From contig JAUIJL010000002.1 of assembly GCA_030431255.1 (NCBI GenBank), forward strand, positions 248,001 through 312,000: a stretch of DNA of 64,000 nucleotides. Direction: 5' to 3'. The DNA is from Thermoanaerobaculia bacterium (GTDB taxonomy: Bacteria; Acidobacteriota; Thermoanaerobaculia; Multivoradales; J023). A program made the translations under genes and the position numbers. This document shows, one piece after another, positions 18,012 to 26,653 of this stretch; within the stretch, counting starts at the first letter, position 1; every line of letters starts with the position of its first letter. The notes beneath the pieces are model-generated. The model was not told the origin of the DNA. It searched no databases and saw only the letters and a program-made list of their open reading frames with translations.

Positions 18012-19271
18012 TTACTCAGCAGTCGCCAGCAGCTTCTTCAGCCGCTCTTCCTGGTGGGGCAGCTGCCAATGGTCTTCGGCCTCGCGGGCTAGATCCACCG
18101 CTTTCCGCTGCGCCTTCACCGCATCCCCGTGCCGGCCCAACGCCTCCAGGGCATCCGCCAGCCCGGCATAGGAACCCGCAGCCCGCGGTTGATACTCGAT
18201 CCGACGCTCGGCGACCGCCAGGGCTTCCTGGGGTCGTCCTTCCTGAATCAGATGACGGGTCATGAAGCTTAGGCAATTGACGTTGTTCCAACGGTCCGCC
18301 CGGGGCAGGATCCGAAAGCCGTGTTTCGCGGAAAGCTCGCGATAGTAGCGGTCAATATTGGCCAAGGCATCTCCCGGCTGCGCCACCAAGTCTCGATAGC
18401 GAGACGACCACAGCTTCGGCGGGAAGTTTTGGGCCAGGGCGGTGAGCATGGAGTCGATCAAGACGGTGTAATGGTCAGCATCTTCCACCACCTCCACCAT
18501 GAGATCCAGGCGCTCCAACTTCCCGAGCCGTGCTTTCAGCTGCTCGAGATTGACCACGTAATCCGGCCGCTTCTCGAGATCGGCATCCGCCACGCCGACG
18601 TAGAGCTTTGCCCGATGTTTTGCCGGACCGGTCATGACCTTCTCAAAGCTGTCGATAAACGTGGAATCCTCGCTATAACCCATGCCGACCATGTCCGCGG
18701 CCGCCACCAGCACGTGGCTGTCGAAGAGACCTGGGGCGTGGGTGAAGGTGTAGATCGGGAAAAGGCTGCTGCCCGACACACCGACGAGGATTCGGTAGTC
18801 GTTCGCCCGATAGTGCTTTTCGAGGAACGGAAAAACCTCCTCTTTGAGGTGCCGAACGGCGGCTTCCGGATCTCCCCCGCCGCCGATTTTGTCCCTGCCC
18901 CACATGCCGTGGGTGTGGATCTCGGGGACATCGCCCAGGTCATTGAGGCTGACGACAATCGACTCGGGAATTCGCTCCCGATCTCCCAGATGTTTGGCGA
19001 CGCCCGCCACCGTGGAAAAAAATTGATAACCGTGACCACCATTGATGAAGATCACTGGATAGGTGTGGTCCGGCGACGAAACCTCGAAGCCCGAGGGCAG
19101 ATGAATGAGCATCGACACCTCGTCCGAAAGAATTTTCGAACGAAAGCTGATTTCCTCTCCGATCTGAATCGGTGAGGTGGCCACGACTTCATATCCTGCG
19201 ACCGGTTCTTCTCCAAAAACCGAAGGTACCAGCACAAGCCCGAGCATTTGCAGAGCAGACAAAACTCTCAT
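18012..19271 (-). CDS. Secreted alpha/beta-hydrolase (esterase D / IroE-like) with TPR tail
   Basis: 419 residues from the ATG at 19271, which has GAGGAG 8 bases upstream and gives a signal peptide (MRVLSALQMLGLVLVPSVFG). The esterase domain has the nucleophile elbow GVSGSSL and a late His in EDADHYTVL; this order fits the putative-esterase family that includes siderophore esterases and esterase D. The last 100 residues are TPR-like (EALAVAERRIEYQPRAAGSY ... ALGRHGDAVKAQRKAVDLAR). Probably periplasmic. The substrate is not predictable, though family members hydrolyse carboxylic esters such as siderophores. Confidence 0.8.
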   Translation of the reverse strand: MRVLSALQMLGLVLVPSVFGEEPVAGYEVVATSPIQIGEEISFRSKILSDEVSMLIHLPSGFEVSSPDHTYPVIFINGGHGYQFFSTVAGVAKHLGDRERIPESIVVSLNDLGDVPEIHTHGMWGRDKIGGGGDPEAAVRHLKEEVFPFLEKHYRANDYRILVGVSGSSLFPIYTFTHAPGLFDSHVLVAAADMVGMGYSEDSTFIDSFEKVMTGPAKHRAKLYVGVADADLEKRPDYVVNLEQLKARLGKLERLDLMVEVVEDADHYTVLIDSMLTALAQNFPPKLWSSRYRDLVAQPGDALANIDRYYRELSAKHGFRILPRADRWNNVNCLSFMTRHLIQEGRPQEALAVAERRIEYQPRAAGSYAGLADALEALGRHGDAVKAQRKAVDLAREAEDHWQLPHQEERLKKLLATAE

Positions 19272-19481
19272 GATTTCAATCTCCTCAAGGGATATCTGTA
19301 AACCGACCCGCGGTTGGCCGGATCCGCGGCTCATCGATGAGCTGCGTGTCCCCTGAGGTTATGGGTCCATGGGTGTCACGGTCTTGGCGGCATCGCAAAA
19401 ACTTGTCGTGAAGGCGCGAATAAAGCTGGAGAGATGTGGAAGGCCGTGCAACTTGTAAAAAGTTGCGACGCGGCCAAAGCA

Positions 19482-19505
19482 AAGGGCCCCTTTGACGGGG
19501 CCCTT
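19482..19505 (-). terminator. Rho-independent terminator after the Calx-beta gene
   Basis: Perfect 9-bp stem (AAGGGCCCC / GGGGCCCTT) with a 6-base loop. On the minus strand it is followed by TTTGCTTT. It lies about 50 bases beyond the stop of the minus-strand gene at 19556, so it probably ends that transcript. Confidence 0.75.
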
Positions 19506-19555
19506 CATCGATCGCCACAGGGCTCCGGGCCCCGTGATCAAGGTTCCGCTTGCCG

Positions 19556-20755
19556 TCAGGGGCAAGTGGCGAAAGCGTTGACGTCGGTAGTCGCCAACGG
19601 CACCGATCCGAGAGGATTCTCATAGACCGAGATGTCGCCGGTCTGCAGATCCGTCACGGTGACGCTGAATGCCACGTTGGTGGTGGCCGCGTAGAAGACC
19701 CAGAAGTGGCCGTTGACCGGGCAACCGTTGAGCACCTTGATCAGAAACTCGACATTGTCGTCGGTGAAGAACCAGGCCAGACCGGCGCCGTCGGTGGCGG
19801 GCACGAAGTGGAACGGACCGCTATTGCCGTCAAAATCCGTCCAGGTGCCGACGATCTCGAAGCGACCGTCTTGCAAGCAAAGCGTCTCCTCGTCGGGAAC
19901 ACAAGCACCGGCGCCGCCGTCGTCGTCGATCACCAACACCGTGGCCGAATCCCTTACCCCGAGCGAGGCACCGCCGGTGGCATTGGTCAGCACCACGGTC
20001 ACGGTTTCCAGATCCTCCGCCACATCGTCATCGAAAACGGGAATGGTCACCGTTTGCAGACCGAGCTCACCGTCGGCCCAAGCCAGAGTCGTCTGGGTGG
20101 TCGTATAGTCGTCACCGGCCACCGCGCTGCCGTCGAGGGTGCTGAAGTCCACGGTCACCGCGCCGGCGCTGCCGTCCGCGCGCTCCACCGTCACCAAAGC
20201 GACGCCGCTCGATTCATAGGCCGGATAAGTGATCGACGTCAGCTTGATGGTGCCGCTATCGTCGCCGTCGTCATCGCCACCATCGTCATCGCCACCATCG
20301 TCATCGCCACCATCGTCGTCTTCGCGGTCGCTGGGTTTGATCCGAACCGTGGTCACCGACACGGATCCGAGCGTGGCGTCACCGGTGGGATTGGAAAGCT
20401 GAACGCCGAAGGTCTCCTGACCCTCGTCCAGCTCGTCGTCGAAAATGGTCACGGTAAAGCTCTTGTCCGAGCGATCACCGTCCCCCCAGGTCAAGGTGCC
20501 GCTGCTTTCTTCGTAATCCTCTCCCGCGGTAGCGCTACCGGCGCTGGTCTCGTAGTCCACGGTGACCTCACCGTGCGAGCCGTTTTGACGTTTCACCACG
20601 ATCGTCACTTGCCCCGCCTCTTCCTCAATGGGGAAAGACGCGCCGCGGAATTGTAGACGGCCTGGATTTTCAGGCATGGCGAGCACCTGGGGCGCTACGA
20701 TCGATAGAAGGAAGAGCACGGTGGCGAGAGACAAAAGCTTGGACCTAAGTTGCAT
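19556..20755 (-). CDS. Secreted Calx-beta protein with conserved ~105-residue C-terminal domain
   Basis: 399 residues. AGGAG precedes the ATG and the signal peptide ends at VLAMP. Two Calx-beta domains (about 35-135 and 165-275; GSATAGEDYEESSGTLTWGD and GSAVAGDDYTTTQTTLAWAD) are separated by an Asp/Gly linker made of repeated DDDGG units (15-base DNA repeats around 20266-20310). The C-terminal module (about 285-399) starts LCLQDGRFEIVGTWTDF, has WFFTDDNVEFLIKVLNG and FWVFYAATTNVAFSVTVTD, and ends TCP. The same module closes the product at 38999 and the pseudogene ending at 7019. Calx-beta domains bind calcium and occur on adhesion or surface proteins; the role here is unknown. Confidence 0.8.
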   Translation of the reverse strand: MQLRSKLLSLATVLFLLSIVAPQVLAMPENPGRLQFRGASFPIEEEAGQVTIVVKRQNGSHGEVTVDYETSAGSATAGEDYEESSGTLTWGDGDRSDKSFTVTIFDDELDEGQETFGVQLSNPTGDATLGSVSVTTVRIKPSDREDDDGGDDDGGDDDGGDDDGDDSGTIKLTSITYPAYESSGVALVTVERADGSAGAVTVDFSTLDGSAVAGDDYTTTQTTLAWADGELGLQTVTIPVFDDDVAEDLETVTVVLTNATGGASLGVRDSATVLVIDDDGGAGACVPDEETLCLQDGRFEIVGTWTDFDGNSGPFHFVPATDGAGLAWFFTDDNVEFLIKVLNGCPVNGHFWVFYAATTNVAFSVTVTDLQTGDISVYENPLGSVPLATTDVNAFATCP

Positions 20756-20890
20756 GGTGAGCTCCTAGTCGTTTCATATCGCGATGGCTGCGGAGCAGGC
20801 ATAGCGCTAAATCATCTTGCAGATGCAACTATAGCCACTTATCTATTAGTTGTCGAGCCCCGCTATCCAAGGCGTTCAGGCCGAGCCAGC

Positions 20891-20924
20891 GGGAATGGCT
20901 TTAGCAGGCCTGCTATCCATTCCC
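20891..20924. terminator. Large hairpin between permease and Calx-beta genes (possible terminator)
   Basis: Outer arms GGGAATGG and CCATTCCC surround a perfect 14-bp palindrome TAGCAGGCCTGCTA. It lies 11 bases past the stop of the minus-strand permease gene. No T-run follows on either strand, so termination is an inference from position. Confidence 0.4.
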
Positions 20925-20934
20925 CTGATCCGCT

Positions 20935-23685
20935 TTACCCTTCCCTTAGCTCCTCGATGGGATCCACCTTCAACCCGCTCCGGGCGGGACCGGCGGCGGC
21001 CAGCCCACCCACTGCGAGCATGAAGAGGGCCGCAAGGGGGATCACCCCAGGGACCTTCCATCCACCGATCTCCTCGATGGGAAAGTAAGCGGCAAGCAGC
21101 AGGGCGAAAAGCGTGCCGACCACCACCCCGGCACCAATCTGGCCGACGGCTCGACCGAAGATGCCGGTCAAGACCCGGAAGGGCTGGGCGCCGAGGGCGG
21201 AGCGAATACCGATCTCACGGCGTCGCCGGCGCACGGTAAAGGACATCAAGGCGTAGATGCCGGCCGCGGAGAGCAGAAGCACGCTCAGGGTGACCAACGC
21301 CAAGGAAAAGGCACCGAGGTTGTTGGCGACCTCGTTTTCGCGGTAGATCTCGTCCAGCGGCAGCACCCGTTCCGCCCGAAGGGCCGGATGCACGGCCGCG
21401 GCCAGCTCCCGCGCTCGATCCGACCACCGGCTCGGATCCAACCCCGTGTGCACGGACACGCTCAACGGGTAGATCTGCCCCACGGCAGCGGGCTGATACA
21501 TGGTGCCGTGGGTCGCGTGGGCCGGCCGATCCGCCACAATACCGACGATTTCGATCCAAGACGGATGGTCGTTCCGTGTGGATCCATCCTGATGTAGGAA
21601 GCGGGTGGTGCGCACCCGACGTCCCAACGGGCTACCCTCGTCGGCCCATTCGTCGGCGAACGCTTGATTGACCACCACCGCGGTGGCCGATCCTTCAAAA
21701 TCGCCGGGCTGAAACGATCGCCCCGCCAGCACCGGAATTTGAAAGACGTCGAAGAAGTGGGGATCCACTCGATTGAGGCGCACCAATCGATGAGAGGCCG
21801 GAGATCGTTGCCCGTCGGCGAGCTCGATGGGCTCCAGCTCCGCGTCCACCCAGGGCTCTTCCCCGGGCGGGCTCAGCGATGTCGTCACCCCCAAGACTCC
21901 GGATTCCCCCAGCATCCGACGGACCCACTCCGTCTGCAGTTGACCGAATCGCAGGTCGAAGGCGGCCATCCCCTGCTCGCTCTCCCCGGTCGCCGGCAGC
22001 GCGGTCTGCAACCCCTGGCTCTGCTCCAATTGCTCACGATCCACCGCCAGCTCCGCGGTCAAATAGCTTTCGGCCGCGAATCCGGGCCCCAACACGCCCT
22101 TGCGCACCGTGCCCCACCCCATCTCGATCGCGGTCGGCAGCACACCCAGACACAGAGCGACCTGAATCACTACCAGCGCCGTCCAAGTGCGCCCCAAAGG
22201 TAGGTCGATGCGTTTACCCAAAGCGTGAAAACCAGATTGGGCTTGCCGTCCCGTAGCTTTGAGCGCCGGCGCCAGGCCGGCGATCAAGGCGGCGACCAAC
22301 GCCAGAAAGCCGGCGAACCCCATAGCTTGAGGCGAAAGGCTGAAATCGACCCAGAACGGGATACCGTCCCTCGATTCCCGCTCCAGCATGGAACGTAAGA
22401 ACACTCCTCCCGCCGAGACCGACATCACCGCCGTGACCGCCGCGCTTGCTGCCAAGACCAGCACCTCTAGATACAGCTGACCGACCAAGCGCCAACGGCT
22501 GGCGCCGAGCACGAATCGCGCCGCCAGCTCGCTCTGGCGAGAGAGGGTTCGTGCGTAGATCAAAATCGCGATATTGGCGCACGGCGGCACCAGCAGCAGC
22601 ATGATGAGCCCGAGCATCAGACGGGCTTCCCAGGGAATCTTTCCCGGCTCCGCATGGGCGTCGAAGGCCAGGGCATAGGGCACCATCCGAGCCTGTAGGT
22701 CCAGCTCTTCCGAGCCCGGGGCGGGTCGCCGCGGCAACAGCCCGAGAGCCCGAACCTCTGCCCGGGCCGATTCGAGAGCCACACCCTCCCGCAAGCGAGC
22801 AAAAGCTGTGGCTTCACCGGGGTCGAGCTCGGTCTCCCGACCGAGGGCCGCCCCGCGAAAAGGAACCCAAAGTTGATCGCTCACCGGAAAGGCAAAACCC
22901 GCGGGCATCACCCCGACCACCCTGTGGTCCACCCCGCCGAGCTCCAAGGTGCGCCCCAGGACGTGCGGATCCGCGGCGAATCGGGTTCGCCAAATTCGAT
23001 CACCGATCACCAGCACGGGATCTGCGCCCTCCCGCTCATCGGCTTGGACCAAGGGCCGACCGAGGCTCGGAGAAATCCGCGCCAGCTGAAAACCAGCAGC
23101 GGTCATCTCAGCCACCCGCACCCGCTCGGCCGGACCGTCACCGAGCCTCAGATTGCGGTCGACCCGACGGAAGACGCCGAAATCCACCACCGATCTCAGG
23201 GAGCCCTGCCAGCGCTCCACGTCTTCCAGAACGGTAAGGTGCGGACGAAGCCTGGAGTCGTCCCAGGTTTGAATCGCCACCACCCGCTCGCCGTCCGCCA
23301 AGGGCAGCGTGGGCGAAAACGCTTGCTCCAGGAACCAAAACACCACCACCCCAATGCCGATCGCTAGGGTCATGGCCAAGCCACCCACCACGGTCAAACC
23401 CCAAGATTTGCGCAACATACGCAGGCTCAGCTTGAGGTCGAGCCAGAACCCGTCCAATCCCGGGAGACCCCTGGCGTCACGACCGGCGGCCATCAGCTGG
23501 GTCATGCCCCCGAGCTCGACCCGAGCTTGACGTCTGGCCTCCTTCGGATCCAATCCCTGACGGATCTTCTCCTCCTCGGCCAGAGCCAGATGGGTCTCCA
23601 GCTCCTGGGCGAATTCTCGCTCGGCACTGCCCGGACGCAGGAACCCCCAGATGCGTGCCAGCCACATGCGCATCCAAGCCAACAT
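20935..23685 (-). CDS. MacB/FtsX-type orphan ABC permease (ADOP family)
   Basis: 916 residues from the ATG at 23685, two bases after the PadR gene's stop. The N-terminal segment (REFAQELETHLALAEEEKIR ... LDPKEARRQARVELGG) is the cytoplasmic preface typical of acidobacterial duplicated orphan permeases. It is followed by a helix and a MacB-like periplasmic domain (about 75-330), an FtsX block of three helices (near 360-530), a second MacB-like domain and a second FtsX block (about 780-916; RRRRREIGIRSALGAQPFRV). No ATPase domain or ATPase gene is nearby. Family members accompany PadR genes in many copies per acidobacterial genome; the substrate is unknown. The pairing is the best taxonomic hint in the window. 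Confidence 0.88.
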   Translation of the reverse strand: MLAWMRMWLARIWGFLRPGSAEREFAQELETHLALAEEEKIRQGLDPKEARRQARVELGGMTQLMAAGRDARGLPGLDGFWLDLKLSLRMLRKSWGLTVVGGLAMTLAIGIGVVVFWFLEQAFSPTLPLADGERVVAIQTWDDSRLRPHLTVLEDVERWQGSLRSVVDFGVFRRVDRNLRLGDGPAERVRVAEMTAAGFQLARISPSLGRPLVQADEREGADPVLVIGDRIWRTRFAADPHVLGRTLELGGVDHRVVGVMPAGFAFPVSDQLWVPFRGAALGRETELDPGEATAFARLREGVALESARAEVRALGLLPRRPAPGSEELDLQARMVPYALAFDAHAEPGKIPWEARLMLGLIMLLLVPPCANIAILIYARTLSRQSELAARFVLGASRWRLVGQLYLEVLVLAASAAVTAVMSVSAGGVFLRSMLERESRDGIPFWVDFSLSPQAMGFAGFLALVAALIAGLAPALKATGRQAQSGFHALGKRIDLPLGRTWTALVVIQVALCLGVLPTAIEMGWGTVRKGVLGPGFAAESYLTAELAVDREQLEQSQGLQTALPATGESEQGMAAFDLRFGQLQTEWVRRMLGESGVLGVTTSLSPPGEEPWVDAELEPIELADGQRSPASHRLVRLNRVDPHFFDVFQIPVLAGRSFQPGDFEGSATAVVVNQAFADEWADEGSPLGRRVRTTRFLHQDGSTRNDHPSWIEIVGIVADRPAHATHGTMYQPAAVGQIYPLSVSVHTGLDPSRWSDRARELAAAVHPALRAERVLPLDEIYRENEVANNLGAFSLALVTLSVLLLSAAGIYALMSFTVRRRRREIGIRSALGAQPFRVLTGIFGRAVGQIGAGVVVGTLFALLLAAYFPIEEIGGWKVPGVIPLAALFMLAVGGLAAAGPARSGLKVDPIEELREG

Positions 23686-23687
23686 GC

Positions 23688-24032
23688 TCAAACCTCCGCC
23701 GCCGGATCCAGCACCCGGGCAATGACCCCCGAGATACGATCCCAATTTTCGACCTCGGCCTGCAGCTGCCGACGTCCGGCTCGGGTCAAGTCGTAAAATT
23801 TGGCCTTGCGGCCATTTTCGGACTTGCCCCACTCCGCGCTGATCCATTTCTTCTGCACCAGGCGCACCAGGCAGAGGTAAATCGTGCCTTGGTTGACGGT
23901 CAACGCATCCTGCCCAACCTGCTCGATGCGCCGGGCGATGCCGTATCCGTGTAGCGGTCCCATCTGCTCTAAGGTCTTGAGCACCATGAGATCCAAGGTG
24001 CCTTGAAGTATGGGTGAACGGTCCTTTGCCAT
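23688..24032 (-). CDS. PadR family transcriptional regulator
   Basis: 114 residues. The winged helix reads ILQGTLDLMVLKTLEQMGPL, HGYGIARRIEQ and VNQGTIYLCLVRLVQKKWIS, followed by FYDLTRAGRRQLQ: the short PadR form that pairs with ADOP permeases. The usual YPAL at the recognition-helix turn is replaced by YLCL. AGGAGGGG stands just before the ATG. It should repress its own operon, including the permease at 20935-23685. Confidence 0.9.
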   Translation of the reverse strand: MAKDRSPILQGTLDLMVLKTLEQMGPLHGYGIARRIEQVGQDALTVNQGTIYLCLVRLVQKKWISAEWGKSENGRKAKFYDLTRAGRRQLQAEVENWDRISGVIARVLDPAAEV

Positions 24033-24042
24033 CGAGTGCCCC

Positions 24043-24094
24043 TCCTGTGGGATGTCAAGAGAAGTATCGACCCCTTCCTGTGGGATGTCAAGAG
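24043..24094 (-). promoter_or_regulatory. PadR operon promoter with 19-bp direct repeat
   Basis: A 19-base sequence is repeated exactly at 24043-24061 and 24076-24094 (33-base period). Read on the minus strand each copy contains TTGACA and CAGGA. The upstream copy gives TTGACA (24091-24086), a 17-base spacer and GATACT (24068-24063), a plausible sigma-70 promoter; the CAGGA of the downstream copy is part of the ribosome binding site of padR. Confidence 0.5.
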
Positions 24095-24269
24095 GAGAGC
24101 TTCAGGATCGCTCCAACCCAAGATGCAGAGAGTTGCGCTTAAGAGAGATTTCTCGTTTTTTCACCTAGAAAGCTCTGGATCTTGCTACGATCACCATCTC
24201 AACATCTCAGTAGCCCCCGAGGCGGCTCGAAGCTGCTTCACCTAACATTCCAACCAAGAGGATACCCCC

Positions 24270-24647
24270 ATGCAGACTCTGGACATTGCCAACGACATCG
24301 TCGCGCTTTGCCGCGAAGGCAAACACATGGAAGCCGTCGACAAGCACTACGCCGACGACATCGTTTCGATTGAAGGTGCCGCCGGCCCGGATATGCCGGC
24401 TCGCATGGAAGGCATCGAGGCCATTCGCGGAAAAGCCCAATGGTGGTTCGACAACCACGAAATCCACGAAAGCACCGTCGACGGTCCCTTCGTGGCCGAA
24501 AACGACGACCACTTCGCGCTCATCTTCTTCATGGACGTCACGCCCAAGAACGGTGGCGATCGGATGAAGATGACCGAGGTCGCTTATTACACCGTACGGG
24601 ACGGTAAAATCGCCGAGGAGCGCTTCTACTTCCCGCCCATGGGTTGA
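24270..24647 (+). CDS. SnoaL-like / NTF2-fold protein
   Basis: 125 residues; AGAGGA precedes the ATG. The sequence (IVALCREGKHMEAVDKHYAD, GIEAIRGKAQWWFDNHEIHE, MKMTEVAYYTVRDGKIAEER) is the SnoaL-like alpha+beta barrel that serves as a small-molecule isomerase/cyclase scaffold or dimerisation module. The catalytic role is not assignable. Single gene, cytoplasmic, no operon partners. The roughly 270 bases after it hold only a weak hairpin (24843-24849 with 24865-24871). Confidence 0.8.
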   Translation: MQTLDIANDIVALCREGKHMEAVDKHYADDIVSIEGAAGPDMPARMEGIEAIRGKAQWWFDNHEIHESTVDGPFVAENDDHFALIFFMDVTPKNGGDRMKMTEVAYYTVRDGKIAEERFYFPPMG

Positions 24648-24913
24648 TCTGCGCCCCACCCCGTCGATCAACTTTCCGCCGGAAAATTCGTAGCTAAGAC
24701 CGTGTCGCCATCGACACGTCTGGACGGCCGGATGCACCGGTCGATCCATGCCGAAAGGACTCCACTCATGGTCATTCACAGCAAAATCCGAGCCGGATTC
24801 GATCTCGAAGATTACGCGGGCACTTGATCGCTCGCCTGGGCTCTGCCGCGGGCTTTCAGAGGCTGCGGCAGGCCTCTACCGGGGGCTTTGCCGATCCGAC
24901 GAGGCTCCCAGCC

Positions 24914-24954
24914 TTGACACGGCATTTTTCACCCATATAATTAGGACTCCGAAT
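24914..24954 (+). promoter_or_regulatory. Promoter and operator of the MarR gene
   Basis: TTGACA (24914-24919), a 16-base spacer and TATAAT (24936-24941) give a near-consensus sigma-70 promoter. The -10 box runs into TTAGGACTCCGAAT (24941-24954), an imperfect version of the perfect palindrome TTAGGA-C-TCCTAA found before the gene at 25703. The position fits autorepression by the MarR protein. Confidence 0.75.
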
Positions 24955-24986
24955 CAAAATTCCGAGATCACCACAATCCAGTTTCC

Positions 24987-25610
24987 ATGAACGACTACTT
25001 CGACCAGCACAACACACCATTGGATCGGCGAATCGCCGTGGCTTTGGCCAAGCTGAGCACCGCGATCAAGCAACACGCTTGGCAGGAAGCCATGCCCCAG
25101 GGTTTGACGCCGACCCAAGGTCAAGTCTTGACCCTGCTGTCGACCCGACCGGGCATCGGCTTGGCACAGGTGGCTGAAGGTCTGGCGATTCGTCCCCCCA
25201 CCGCCAGTGACGCGGTTCGAGTGCTCGAAGGCAAAGGATTGCTGAACAAGTCGAAAAAACCCGACGACGGCCGGGCTTTGGTGCTGCATCTAACTCCCGA
25301 GGGAGTCGCCATCGCGGAGCAGGCCCAGAGCTGGCCGGATTTCTTGGTGCCGGCGATCAGCAGTCTCAGCGAGCCCCAACGAGAAGCTTTTTGGCAAGGC
25401 CTGCTGGGCCTCATCACCACTCTCCAACGGCGCGGTGAGATCCCGACGTCGTCCATGTGTGTCACCTGTCGGTTCTTTCGCCCGAATAGGCACCAAGATG
25501 CGCGACGACCCCACCATTGTGCCCTGGTGGACGCTCCGTTCGGCGACACCGATCTGCGACTGGAATGTCCGGAGCATGAGCTCGCCCTCGACTCCAAAAA
25601 CGGACCTTAA
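24987..25610 (+). CDS. MarR family regulator with C-terminal cysteine cluster
   Basis: 207 residues. Residues about 12-145 are a MarR winged-helix domain (TPTQGQVLTLLSTRPGIGLA ... RPPTASDAVRVLEGKGLLNK ... DDGRALVLHLTPEG). The C-terminal 55 residues carry C-x2-C-x16-C-x15-C plus a His pair (MCVTCRFFRP, HHCALVDAPFGD, LECPEHE), which looks like a metal or Fe-S site and is absent from ordinary MarR proteins of about 145 residues. It could sense metal, oxygen or redox state. The operator in its own promoter and before the next gene suggests it controls both. Confidence 0.85.
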   Translation: MNDYFDQHNTPLDRRIAVALAKLSTAIKQHAWQEAMPQGLTPTQGQVLTLLSTRPGIGLAQVAEGLAIRPPTASDAVRVLEGKGLLNKSKKPDDGRALVLHLTPEGVAIAEQAQSWPDFLVPAISSLSEPQREAFWQGLLGLITTLQRRGEIPTSSMCVTCRFFRPNRHQDARRPHHCALVDAPFGDTDLRLECPEHELALDSKNGP

Positions 25611-25649
25611 GAACGAATCTCGAGAAAAAGCCTATTGCACGTGTTTGAT

Positions 25650-25678
25650 TTGCCTTGAATAGTTAGGACTCCTAATAT
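25650..25678 (+). promoter_or_regulatory. Promoter with perfect MarR-type palindrome
   Basis: TTGCCT (25650-25655), a 17-base spacer and TAATAT (25673-25678) form a plausible promoter. The perfect 13-bp palindrome TTAGGA-C-TCCTAA lies at 25663-25675 and overlaps the -10 box. The same sequence, one arm imperfect, sits in the MarR promoter. Confidence 0.65.
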
Positions 25679-25702
25679 AACACCTGAAAGAAAGGACACC
25701 CC

Positions 25703-26479
25703 ATGCAACCCATCCATCGAGCCTTGATCGTTCTGCTGTTTCTCTTCGCCGCCTCCCCAGCCTTCACGGCTGAGCCTCCGAGATCACCGGAGCCGTCCGG
25801 GGTCCCCATTACACCTCTGCCCGACAGCCCGGACCTCAAAGTAACGAGCGCGGCCGTACGATACCTCTCCGATCTCGATCTTCTCGTCTTTGAGCAAAAG
25901 CTGTCGGGCAAAGCGGGCGGTACGGTGCCGGCAGCCCGTGGCGCTTTGGACGGAGCCCCTGTGCTGGGCTATGTCTTCCCAACCACCCTCTCCTCCATCG
26001 ATGTGGGTTTCAGCCTCGCCGACGGCTCGGCGGTCGACGGCACCGTCGCCCTGGCTGTGACCTCACATCCCGACTTTGACGACACACCCCTCTGGGACGA
26101 AAACCTCGACCGGAACTACGAAAACGACGGCGTGGTTTTCCATTCCCATTGGGTGGTTCTCGTGCCTGACGACCGTGTCCCCGGTGGTTTGGCGGTCCGT
26201 CAATTCGAGGACAAAAACCGAGTCACCCTTCCGCCCACCAACCCCGGCATGCCCATGTTCATGGACTCCCCCGGCTTTTCCGTGGTGCTCCAAGGCGGCT
26301 CCCTCAAAGTTCTGGTGCCCGCGGCACGGGTCTCCGGCCGTACCGACTTCCGGGTCGATGCGGTCACCGCCTATATGCAAGTGGCGGCCACGGGAGATCG
26401 CCCCATGCTCGGGGTCTACAAGGTATACAGCCTCTTGTCGGAGGATCTCAGTCTGCCGATTGAGGTCCAACGGCAGTGA
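25703..26479 (+). CDS. Secreted protein of unknown function, likely MarR-controlled
   Basis: 258 residues; AAAGGA lies upstream of the ATG. The signal peptide (ALIVLLFLFAASPAFTAEP) is clear. The mature part is beta-rich with conserved-looking acidic/His segments (SHPDFDDTPLWDENLDRNYE, FHSHWVVLVPD) that could bind a metal. I do not recognise the family. The gene follows the MarR gene and shares its operator palindrome, so it is probably the regulated target, and a terminator-like hairpin follows. Confidence 0.7.
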   Translation: MQPIHRALIVLLFLFAASPAFTAEPPRSPEPSGVPITPLPDSPDLKVTSAAVRYLSDLDLLVFEQKLSGKAGGTVPAARGALDGAPVLGYVFPTTLSSIDVGFSLADGSAVDGTVALAVTSHPDFDDTPLWDENLDRNYENDGVVFHSHWVVLVPDDRVPGGLAVRQFEDKNRVTLPPTNPGMPMFMDSPGFSVVLQGGSLKVLVPAARVSGRTDFRVDAVTAYMQVAATGDRPMLGVYKVYSLLSEDLSLPIEVQRQ

Positions 26480-26485
26480 AGGAGC

Positions 26486-26519
26486 GCCTCGTCGGGCCCT
26501 TTTCCGGGCCCGGCGAGGC
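26486..26519 (+). terminator. GC-rich hairpin after the MarR target gene
   Basis: A 14-bp stem with one G-T type mismatch (GCCTCGTCGGGCCC / GGGCCCGGCGAGGC) and a 6-base loop, starting 6 bases after the stop at 26479. There is no good T-run after it, so it may be a weak or factor-assisted terminator. Confidence 0.5.
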
Positions 26520-26653
26520 CGACTAATGTACCGCCTGTGAGGTGGGAAAGGGAATCGGAGCGCTAGCGGCCGATCCAATCGCGCAAGCCCGCACGAGGAA
26601 GGGATTCCGGCCCAACGGACTGGAACCCTTCCCGACACTTGAGGCGGACAGCT

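Noticed and set aside
16651-18171. 506-codon plus-strand frame opposite the phosphoesterase
   Set aside because: The minus strand has lipoprotein signal and all metal motifs; the plus frame has none.
24748-24990. 80-codon plus-strand frame before the MarR gene
   Set aside because: It contains the -35/-10 promoter boxes of the MarR gene and ends inside its start.
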